Source: an uncultured Pseudomonas sp.
GTDB lineage: Bacteria; Pseudomonadota; Gammaproteobacteria; Pseudomonadales; Pseudomonadaceae
DNA: 64,000 nucleotides
Direction of reading: 5' to 3'
NCBI RefSeq assembly: GCF_913774235.1
Contig: NZ_CAJYDW010000016.1
Coordinates: forward strand, 124,001-188,000
Numbering within the stretch: the first letter of the stretch is position 1; every line of letters starts with the position of its first letter. Below the pieces are notes generated by a model, which worked only from the letters and a program-made list of their open reading frames with translations, made no database searches and had not been told where the DNA came from. Below are positions 57,422-64,000 of the stretch, one piece after another. Position numbers and translations under genes: made by a program.

Positions 57422-57963
57422 CAGGGCGCTTCCTCCAGCAGGTGATCGGCCACCGCGGCCAGGTCGGCGAAGACCCGGGTGCCGGATGGCAAAGGCTTGG
57501 CCAGGGTACGCTCGCCCTTGCCGGTACGTACCAGGTAGGGTGTGCAGCCGAGCGCCACGCCGGCTTCCAGGTCGCGCAGGCTGTCGCCCACTACCGGCAC
57601 GCCGCTCAGGTCGGTACGGCCATAGTGCTGGGCGATGGCACGAAACAGGCCCGGCAGCGGCTTGCGACAGTCGCAGCCCGCTTCCGGGCCGTGGGGACAG
57701 TGCAGGACGAGGTCGACTCGACCGCCCTCCTCCGCCAGCAGGCGCTGCAGTTTCTCGTGCATGGCTGCCAGGTCGTCTTCGGTGAAGTAACCGCGGGTCA
57801 GGCCGGACTGATTGGTGGCCACGGCCACCTGCCAGCCGGCCCGGTTCAGCCGGGCGATGGCCGCGAGGCTGCCGGGCAGCGGTTGCCACTGCTCGGCGCT
57901 GCGCACGTAGTCATCGGAATCGACATTGATGACGCCGTCGCGGTCCAGCACGATCAACTTCAT
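57421..57963 (-). CDS. gmhB: D-glycero-beta-D-manno-heptose 1,7-bisphosphate 7-phosphatase
   Basis: A 180-residue HAD phosphatase in the LPS core heptose pathway. The nucleophile motif is LDRDGVIN (residues 5-12). The zinc-binding loop is HCPHGPEAGCDCRKP with the Cys/His set expected of GmhB. Motif IV is GDSLRDLEAG. It starts four bases after glyS ends and overlaps plsC. Confidence 0.94.
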   Translation of the reverse strand: MKLIVLDRDGVINVDSDDYVRSAEQWQPLPGSLAAIARLNRAGWQVAVATNQSGLTRGYFTEDDLAAMHEKLQRLLAEEGGRVDLVLHCPHGPEAGCDCRKPLPGLFRAIAQHYGRTDLSGVPVVGDSLRDLEAGVALGCTPYLVRTGKGERTLAKPLPSGTRVFADLAAVADHLLEEAP

Positions 57964-57966
57964 GAC

Positions 57967-60024
57967 CTAGCCCAGCACCGAGATGTCGGCGATGCCGAGG
58001 AACAGGCCACGCAGGTGGGCGAGCAGCGCATAGCGATTGGCGCGGACGCGTTCGTCCTCGGCGTTGACCAGCACCTCGTCGAAGAAGGCATCCACCGGCG
58101 CCCGCAGGTTGGCCAGGCGCTCCAGGGCTTCGCGATAGCGGCGGGCGGCGGCCAGGGGCGCCGCGTCACGCTCGGCGGCGGCAATGGCTGCGGCCAGGGT
58201 ACGCTCGGCGTCGGTTTCGAACAGCGCAGCATCGGCCTGGGTGGCGACCGTGCCCTCGAACTTGCCGAGCAGGTTGGAGACGCGCTTGTTGGCAGCGGCC
58301 AGGGCTTCGGCCTCGGGCAGGCGACGGAAGGCCTGTACGGCCTGGACGCGCTGATCGAAGTCCAGCGCCGAGGCCGGGCGCAGGGCACGGACTGCCAGGT
58401 AGGCGGCGGTATCGACGCCTTCATCCTCATAGCGTGCCCGCAGGCGATCGAAGACGAAGTCCAACACCTGCTCCTGCAGGCCCTCGGCCTTGACCCGCTC
58501 GCCATAACCGGCGATGGCGAAGGCGACGGCGGCCGGCAGATCCAGCTCCAGCTGCTTCTCGATGAGGATACGCAGCACGCCCAGGGCCTGGCGACGCAGG
58601 GCGAAGGGGTCCTTGCTGCCGGTGGGCAGCATGCCGATGCCGAAGATGCCGACCAGGGTATCGAGCTTGTCGGCCAGGGCCACGGCGGCCCCCGTCAGGG
58701 TCTGCGGCAATTCGGCGCCGGCGCCGCGCGGCATGTACTGCTCGTTGAGCGCCAGGGCCACGTCATCGGCCTCGCCGCCCTTCTTGGCGTAATAGTAGCC
58801 GGCGATGCCCTGCATTTCGGGGAATTCGCCGACCATCTCGGTGGCCAGGTCGCACTTGGCGAGGATGCCGGCACGGCGGGCACGCTCGGCGTCACCGCCG
58901 ATCTGTTCGGCGATGAAGCCGGCCAGGGCGGCGACACGCTGGGCCTTGTCGTAGACGGAACCGAGCTGGGCCTGGAAGACCACGTTCTTCAGGCGCTCGT
59001 TGAAGCTTTCCAGCGGCTGCTTCTGGTCCTGCTTGAAGAAGAACTCGGCGTCGGTGAGACGGGGGCGGACCACCTTCTCGTTGCCGCTAACGATCTGCGC
59101 CGGGTCCTTGCTCTCCAGGTTGGCCACGGTGATGAAGCGCGGCAGCAGCTTGCCCTGGGCATCCAGCAGGCAGAAGTACTTCTGGTTGTCCTGCATGGTG
59201 GTGATCAGGGCTTCCTGGGGCACTTCGAGGAAGCGTTCCTCGAAGGCGCAGACCAGCGGCACCGGCCATTCCACCAGGGCGGTCACCTCGTCCAGCAGCG
59301 CGGGCGGCACCACGGCGCTGCCCTGCTCCGCCGCGGCCAGTTCGGCCACGCGGGACTCGATGAGCTGGCGGCGCTCGGTGAAGTCGGCCAATACATGGGC
59401 GGCGCGCAGGTCGGCGAGGTAGCTGGCCGGGGCATTGATGCGCACGGCGTCGGGATGGTGGAAGCGATGGCCGCGGGAGTCACGACCGGCGCGGCGGGTG
59501 AGGATCTCGCAATCGATCACCTGGTCGCCCAGCAGCATCACCAGCCACTGGGTCGGACGGACGAATTCCTCGCGGCGGGCGGCCCAGCGCATGCGCTTGG
59601 GAATCGGCAGCTCGGCCAGGGAGGCTTCGACGATACCAGGCAGCAGGCTGGCCGCCGGCTGGCCGGGGATGCTCTGGGAGAATCTCAGCTTGGGACCGCT
59701 GCGATCGATGGCGCTGATGTCGACGCCGCACTTGCGGGCGAAGCCCAGGGCCGCCTGGGTCGGTTGGCCATCGGCGCCGAAGGCGGCCTGGATCGGCGGG
59801 CCGTCCAGGTTGACGCTACGCTCGGGCTGCTGGGTCTGCAGGGCTTCGACCAGCACCGCCAGGCGGCGCGGTGCGGCATAGGCGCGGGCGCTGCTGTAGC
59901 CGAGGCCGGCCTGCTTGAGGCCTTTCTCGATTCCGGCGAGGAAGCTGTCGCCGAGGGTCTTGAGCGCCTTGGGTGGCAGTTCTTCGGTGCCCAGTTCGAC
60001 CAGGAAATCCAGATGGGTGCTCAT
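57967..60024 (-). CDS. glyS: Glycyl-tRNA synthetase beta subunit
   Basis: A 685-residue tRNA-binding subunit of the tetrameric glycyl-tRNA synthetase. It starts [21 protein letters not shown] and has a C-terminal anticodon-binding domain ([14 protein letters not shown]). Two ATG codons are adjacent (60027 and 60024); the second has better spacing from AGGAGG, and the start overlaps the glyQ stop. The length is normal. Confidence 0.96.
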   Translation of the reverse strand: MSTHLDFLVELGTEELPPKALKTLGDSFLAGIEKGLKQAGLGYSSARAYAAPRRLAVLVEALQTQQPERSVNLDGPPIQAAFGADGQPTQAALGFARKCGVDISAIDRSGPKLRFSQSIPGQPAASLLPGIVEASLAELPIPKRMRWAARREEFVRPTQWLVMLLGDQVIDCEILTRRAGRDSRGHRFHHPDAVRINAPASYLADLRAAHVLADFTERRQLIESRVAELAAAEQGSAVVPPALLDEVTALVEWPVPLVCAFEERFLEVPQEALITTMQDNQKYFCLLDAQGKLLPRFITVANLESKDPAQIVSGNEKVVRPRLTDAEFFFKQDQKQPLESFNERLKNVVFQAQLGSVYDKAQRVAALAGFIAEQIGGDAERARRAGILAKCDLATEMVGEFPEMQGIAGYYYAKKGGEADDVALALNEQYMPRGAGAELPQTLTGAAVALADKLDTLVGIFGIGMLPTGSKDPFALRRQALGVLRILIEKQLELDLPAAVAFAIAGYGERVKAEGLQEQVLDFVFDRLRARYEDEGVDTAAYLAVRALRPASALDFDQRVQAVQAFRRLPEAEALAAANKRVSNLLGKFEGTVATQADAALFETDAERTLAAAIAAAERDAAPLAAARRYREALERLANLRAPVDAFFDEVLVNAEDERVRANRYALLAHLRGLFLGIADISVLG

Positions 60025-60989
60025 CATTCGCCCTCCTTGAGCAGCGCTTGGACGTCGTCGCGACCCAGGACCTCGTCACGCAGCGCGGCGGTGGCCAGCG
60101 GGAAGCCCAGGCGGGCACGGGCCTTGAAGTAGCCCTGGGCGACATTGCGCGCCAGGGTGCGCACGCGCAGGATGTAGCGCTGGCGCTCGGTCACCGAGAT
60201 GGCGCGACGGGCGTCCAGCAGGTTGAAGGTGTGGGAGGCCTTGAGCACCATCTCGTAGGTGGGCAGCGGCAGGTCCAGGGCGATCAGACGATTGGCCTCG
60301 GACTCGTAGAAGTCGAACAGCTCGAACAGCTTGGGCACGTTGGCGTGCTCGAAGTTGTAGGTGCTCTGCTCCACCTCGTTCTGGTGAAAGACGTCGCCGT
60401 AGGTCACGGTGCCGAAGGGGCCGTCGGCCCAGATCAGGTCGTAGACCGAGTCCACGCCCTGCAGGTACATGGCCAGGCGCTCCAGGCCATAGGTGATCTC
60501 GCCGGTCACCGGGTAGCACTCGAGACCGCCGGCTTGCTGGAAGTAGGTGAACTGGGTGACTTCCATGCCGTTGAGCCAGACTTCCCAGCCCAGACCCCAG
60601 GCGCCCAGGGTGGGCGATTCCCAGTTGTCCTCGACGAAGCGCACGTCGTGCACCAGCGGGTCCAGGCCGATGGCGGCCAGGGAGCCCAGGTACAGCTCCT
60701 GGAAGTTATCCGGATTGGGCTTCAACACCACCTGGAACTGGTAGTAGTGCTGCAGGCGATTGGGGTTCTCGCCGTAGCGGCCGTCGGTGGGGCGGCGGCT
60801 GGGCTGCACGTAGGCGGCGTTCCAGGTCTCGGGACCGATGGCGCGCAGGAAGGTGGCGGTGTGGAAGGTACCGGCGCCGACTTCCATGTCATAGGGCTGA
60901 AGTACCACGCAGCCCTGCTCGGCCCAGTATTGCTGCAAGGCCAGGATCAAGTCTTGGAAGGTGCGCACGGTGGGCTTGGACTGGCTCAC
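60024..60989 (-). CDS. glyQ: Glycyl-tRNA synthetase alpha subunit
   Basis: A 321-residue catalytic subunit. Conserved stretches are [21 protein letters not shown] and [20 protein letters not shown]. The GTG start at 60989 ([14 protein letters not shown]) matches other pseudomonads; an ATG 66 bases upstream gives an unsupported extension. It heads the glyQ-glyS-gmhB-plsC operon. Confidence 0.95.
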   Translation of the reverse strand: MSQSKPTVRTFQDLILALQQYWAEQGCVVLQPYDMEVGAGTFHTATFLRAIGPETWNAAYVQPSRRPTDGRYGENPNRLQHYYQFQVVLKPNPDNFQELYLGSLAAIGLDPLVHDVRFVEDNWESPTLGAWGLGWEVWLNGMEVTQFTYFQQAGGLECYPVTGEITYGLERLAMYLQGVDSVYDLIWADGPFGTVTYGDVFHQNEVEQSTYNFEHANVPKLFELFDFYESEANRLIALDLPLPTYEMVLKASHTFNLLDARRAISVTERQRYILRVRTLARNVAQGYFKARARLGFPLATAALRDEVLGRDDVQALLKEGE

Positions 60990-61108
60990 GAAAGATACCC
61001 GTTCGGCTGCGACGAAAAGCCGGGGAGTATAGCTGAAAGCCAGGGGTGATCGCATGGGCTCATAGGGCTGCCGGGCGGTATTTGGCGGGGCAGTTGCCTG
61101 CTCGGGTT

Positions 61109-61340
61109 ATCGCGCCATAGCGGTTCGCCGATGCGGTCGCTCCTAAGAGAGGCATGTTTGTAGGAGCAACTGTCTTTATCGCCCTTAATCGCGGCCATGG
61201 GCCGCTCCTACTGCGGATGAGGCTTTTGTCGGAGCGGTCGCATCGGCGAACCGCCATGGCCGCGATACATGTGTAGCCCGTTGGTAGTGTGGAAAATCGC
61301 CTGGGAGAGGAATCTTCGCTGTCATGGTGGTCCGCCGATG
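61109..61340. repeat. REP cluster between glyQ and tag
   Basis: At least four REP copies occupy most of the 426-base gap 60990-61415. Long-form arms at 61109-61144 and 61230-61266 face each other as a near-identical inverted pair. Between them are shorter copies (TTGTAGGAGCAA near 61159 and CGCGGCCATGGGCCGCTCCTAC near 61190-61211). A decayed fragment (CATGGTGGTCCGCCGATG) is at 61323-61340. The family is the same as at 41-120. Confidence 0.8.
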
Positions 61341-61415
61341 AATCCGTTGGACTCGTCTCCTCTGCCTGGCAATTGCGCTAAGGTGTTGCCTTCCGCCCTC
61401 CTCCGAGCCGTAGCC

Positions 61416-61976
61416 ATGCCGCGTTGCTTCTGGTGCACCGCCGATCCGCTGTACATCGACTACCACGACCGCGAATGGGGCGTACCCCAGCGCGATCCGG
61501 CGGTGCTCTTCGAATTCCTCTTGCTGGAGGGCTTCCAGGCGGGGCTGTCGTGGATCACCATCCTCAAGAAGCGCGAACGCTATCGCCAGGTGCTGCACGG
61601 CTTCGATCCCCAGCGCCTGGCGCGGCTCACCGACGCGGAGATCGAGGAATTGATGCAGGACCCGGGCATCATCCGCAATCGCGCCAAATTGCGCGCCGCC
61701 CGGCAGAACGCCCAGGCCTGGCTGAAACTGGACGACCCCGCTGGCTGGCTGTGGTCCTTCGTCGGCGGCGCACCGAAGATCAACCGCTTCCAGGATCGCA
61801 GCGAAGTCCCGGCCATCACCCCGGAGGCCGAGGCCATGAGCAAGGCACTCAAGAAGGCCGGCTTCACCTTCGTTGGCCCGACCATCTGCTACGCCTTCAT
61901 GCAGGCCATGGGTCTGGTGATGGACCATACCCTCGATTGCGACCGCCATGCCGAACTGACCCACTCGTCGGCATGA
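61416..61976 (+). CDS. tag: DNA-3-methyladenine glycosylase I
   Basis: A 186-residue base-excision enzyme that removes 3-methyladenine. The N-terminal CFWCTADPLYIDYHDREWGVP and the C-terminal DHTLDCDRH carry the Cys/His residues that bind zinc in Tag. FEFLLLEGFQAGLSWITILKKRE forms the helical core. The ATG used starts at the conserved N-terminus; an in-frame 49-residue extension enters the repeat region. Confidence 0.94.
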   Translation: MPRCFWCTADPLYIDYHDREWGVPQRDPAVLFEFLLLEGFQAGLSWITILKKRERYRQVLHGFDPQRLARLTDAEIEELMQDPGIIRNRAKLRAARQNAQAWLKLDDPAGWLWSFVGGAPKINRFQDRSEVPAITPEAEAMSKALKKAGFTFVGPTICYAFMQAMGLVMDHTLDCDRHAELTHSSA

Positions 61977-62090
61977 GTGCAGCAAAAGGCGAATGTATCG
62001 TCGGCAGTAGAGGCGAACCTTAGGTTTTCTTAACGTTTCCAGGGTTTGTAGACGGTAAACTGTCCGTGCATTCAGACAGGAGCTCCTCTT

Positions 62091-62978
62091 TTGGAAAGAT
62101 TCAAAGGCGCGCTGATGATCGCCTTCCTGCGCCTTTTCGCCCTGCTGCCCTGGCCGCTGGTCCAGCGTCTGGGCGGATTCATCGGCTGGTGCATGTGGAA
62201 GCTGCCGACCCGCGCCAGCAAGGTCACCCGCATCAATCTCGCCCATTGCTTCCCCGAACTCGATGCCGAACGCCTCGAGCGGCTGTCGCGCGAGTGCCTG
62301 CGCGGCATCGGCAAGACCTTGACCGAGAGCGCCTGCGCCTGGATCTGGTCGCCGCAGCGCTCCCTGCGCCTGGTGCGCGAGGTGGAAGGCATGGACGTGC
62401 TGCAGGAAGCCCTGACCTCGGGCGATGGCGTGGTGGGCATCACCAGCCACCTGGGCAACTGGGAATTGCTCAACCACTTCTATTGCTCCCATGCCAAGCC
62501 GATCATCTTCTACCGGCCGCCCAAGCTGAAGGCGGTGGACGAGTTGCTCAAGCGCCAGCGGGTACAGCTGGGCAACCGGGTGGCGCCGTCCACGCCGGAA
62601 GGCATCATCAGCGTGATCAAGGAAGTCCGTCGCGGTGGCGCCGTGGGTATTCCGGCCGATCCCGAGCCGAGCCGCAGCGCCGGCCTCTTCGTGCCCTTTC
62701 TCGGCACCACGGCCCTGACCAGCAAGTTCGTGCCTTCGCTGCTGGCGCGCGGCAAGGCGCGCGGGGTGTTCTTCCATGCGGTACGCCTGGAGGACGGTAG
62801 TGGCTACAAGGTGATCCTGGAGGCGGCGCCCCAGGCCATGTACGACCCGAACCCGGAAGTGTCGGTCGCCGCCATGAGCGAGGTGCTGGCCGGCTACGTG
62901 CGCCGCTATCCCACCCAGTACATGTGGAGCATGAAGAGATTCAAGAATCGCCCGGATGGCGAGGAGAAGTGGTACTGA
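62091..62978 (+). CDS. htrB: Lipid A biosynthesis (LpxL/HtrB-type) acyltransferase
   Basis: A 295-residue membrane-associated acyltransferase that adds a secondary acyl chain to lipid A. The catalytic HX4E is in SHLGNWELLNHFY. An N-terminal hydrophobic segment (ALMIAFLRLFALLPWPLV) anchors it. The start is TTG, supported by CAGGAG eight bases upstream; the next in-frame ATG would remove part of the anchor. P. aeruginosa has the same gene after tag. Which acyl chain it transfers is not shown. Confidence 0.9.
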   Translation: MERFKGALMIAFLRLFALLPWPLVQRLGGFIGWCMWKLPTRASKVTRINLAHCFPELDAERLERLSRECLRGIGKTLTESACAWIWSPQRSLRLVREVEGMDVLQEALTSGDGVVGITSHLGNWELLNHFYCSHAKPIIFYRPPKLKAVDELLKRQRVQLGNRVAPSTPEGIISVIKEVRRGGAVGIPADPEPSRSAGLFVPFLGTTALTSKFVPSLLARGKARGVFFHAVRLEDGSGYKVILEAAPQAMYDPNPEVSVAAMSEVLAGYVRRYPTQYMWSMKRFKNRPDGEEKWY

Positions 62979-63109
62979 GTCGCTGGCGGCGGGTCGACTG
63001 ATCGCTCGGCTGGCCGTCGGGACCGTTCGGTCGGTGCGGGGCTGACAGCCGCTGGGCTTTGCCGGAAGCTGCGACGACCCAAGGAAGCGCCTAGCCAGGG
63101 AGTCAGGCG

Positions 63110-63382
63110 ATGAATTCGCGCGACCAACGCCAGCATACCCGTACCCCGCTCAAGTGCCGGCTGTGGATCGCCTATCCGGATGGCGAGATCGTGGGCGAGA
63201 CGCGCGACCTGTCCGACGGCGGCGTCTATGTGGTGCATCCCGAGCTGACCCGACTGGCGCGGGGGACCCGGGTTATCGGCCAGGTGCTCGACCTGCCGAT
63301 GGAGGCGCCCAAGGTGACCATGGAAGTCATGCGTACCGATGGTCAGGGCGCTGGCTTGAGATTCCTGCGCGATCAGGACTGA
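63110..63382 (+). CDS. PilZ-domain c-di-GMP-binding protein
   Basis: A 90-residue single-domain protein. Both c-di-GMP motifs are present: RxxxR as RQHTR (residues 7-11) and DxSxxG as DLSDGG (near residue 34). It probably acts as a small adaptor that senses c-di-GMP. It lies 131 bases after the lipid A acyltransferase gene, and its 3' end overlaps the convergent TPR gene by 10 bases. Confidence 0.9.
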   Translation: MNSRDQRQHTRTPLKCRLWIAYPDGEIVGETRDLSDGGVYVVHPELTRLARGTRVIGQVLDLPMEAPKVTMEVMRTDGQGAGLRFLRDQD

Positions 63383-63690
63383 GCGCGGCGCGCCAGGCGC
63401 TTGAGGAACACCGTCATCTCCTTTTCCGCCTGCTTGTCGCCCTTGGCCTGCGCCGCCTGCAGGCCCTGGGTCCAGGCCGCCCCGGCGCTGACCAGGTCGC
63501 CACTCCCCTCATGGGCCTTGCCCAGCAGCTTCCAGGCCGCTGAATAGGCCGGATCGAATTCGACGCAACGCGCTAGGTGCTCGATCGCCCGTGCAGGCTC
63601 TCCGGCATCCAGATAACCCTTGCCCAGGCCGAATCTCAGCAGGGCGTTGTCCTGGCCGCGGGCGAGCATCTTCTCCAGGGATTCGAGCAT
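63373..63690 (-). CDS. Small TPR-repeat protein
   Basis: A 105-residue helical protein with about two tetratricopeptide repeats (ALLRFGLGKGYLDAGEPARAIEHLARCVEFDP, then SAAWKLLGKAHEGSGDLVSAGAAW). It probably mediates protein-protein contact in the cytoplasm; no signal peptide is visible. It is convergent with the PilZ gene, as I recall for P. aeruginosa. Confidence 0.85.
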   Translation of the reverse strand: MLESLEKMLARGQDNALLRFGLGKGYLDAGEPARAIEHLARCVEFDPAYSAAWKLLGKAHEGSGDLVSAGAAWTQGLQAAQAKGDKQAEKEMTVFLKRLARRAQS

Positions 63691-63907
63691 GGCGGGTTCC
63701 GATTAGGCAGATGAGGAAGGCTGATTAAGAGCCCTCGAGCCGGCCATTCTGCCTGGCGCTGTGGCGGACTGGCGAGCCGGTGTCCAGGTGCCATATGTCC
63801 GGTGGACGGTCGAGTTGGTCCGGAATAGGCCATTTCCGGGCAATGTGTGATGGCTTTCACCTTAAGCTATTCGATCTTTCGGCGTTCAGGATGGCCGCAG
63901 GATCTCG

Positions 63908-64000
63908 ATGAAACTCTTTTCTTCCTCCAGTCGCAAACTCGTACGCGATGGCGCTTGCGTCGTCGATCCGCAGCGTGCGCTGGGTTCGCGGCTGTTACTG
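63908..64000 (+). CDS. Partial CDS running off the window end
   Basis: An ATG at 63908 opens a frame that continues to the last base (31 codons). It starts MKLFSSSSRKLVRDGA and shows no recognisable domain in this fragment. The 217-base gap before it (63691-63907) contains only a presumed promoter region. Too little is present to name it. Confidence 0.5.
   Translation, partial: MKLFSSSSRKLVRDGACVVDPQRALGSRLLL

Noticed and set aside
57442-60132. 896-codon frame opposite gmhB and glyS
   Set aside because: Antisense shadow of conserved genes, no domain and no ribosome site.

Overview
The window is a 64 kb piece of a Pseudomonas chromosome that carries the replication origin. The evidence is the unbroken block atpIBEFHAGDC - parB-parA-rsmG-mnmG - mnmE-yidC-yidD-rnpA-rpmH - oriC - dnaA-dnaN-recF-gyrB - plsC-gmhB-glyS-glyQ - tag - lipid A acyltransferase - PilZ protein, the two-subunit pyruvate carboxylase next to a LysR regulator, TonB with a long N-terminal extension, and high-GC codon use. 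The manganese ABC transporter and accessory genes suggest a P. oryzihabitans/psychrotolerans-like lineage, but that placement is an inference. No rRNA, tRNA, CRISPR array, phage or insertion sequence was seen.

Layout. 0-7 kb: a REP pair, a Fur-boxed TonB-dependent receptor, a CBS protein, and a four-gene manganese transporter (sitABCD, minus strand). The transporter is preceded by an MntR-type palindrome. A near copy of that promoter drives an overlooked 43-codon ORF. 7-10 kb: an AraC regulator divergent from a flavin monooxygenase and a short-chain dehydrogenase. 10-16 kb: pycAB, the LysR regulator, a small ORF and an RpiR regulator. 16-29 kb: orphan hcp, uvrD plus a half-size EamA protein, two CPA2 antiporters, a Tim44-domain protein, an SMI1-like protein, an SDR, an acyl-CoA thioesterase, tonB with a Fur box, a CobW GTPase and a LysE exporter. 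29-34 kb: glmS-glmR-glmU with an empty attTn7 site. 34-49 kb: ATP synthase, chromosome partition, tRNA-modification and membrane-insertion genes, all on the minus strand. 49.6-50.1 kb: oriC. 50-56 kb: the plus-strand dnaA operon. 56-64 kb: glycyl-tRNA synthetase and envelope genes.

How the parts work together. Genes on both sides of oriC point away from it. The dnaA promoter carries a DnaA box over its -35 region. ParA and ParB are encoded 7 kb from oriC, and a perfect parS lies inside recF. Iron genes (receptor, tonB) share Fur boxes, while manganese genes share MntR-type boxes. glmS, glmR and glmU feed UDP-GlcNAc synthesis.

The most unusual signals are these. (1) The 43-codon ORF under a duplicated MntR-type promoter has the size and regulation of E. 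coli MntS but no visible sequence similarity. (2) The mnmG-mnmE spacer repeats the left part of oriC with identical spacing between conserved blocks, so it looks like a second origin module. (3) A third cluster of DnaA boxes lies after gyrB.
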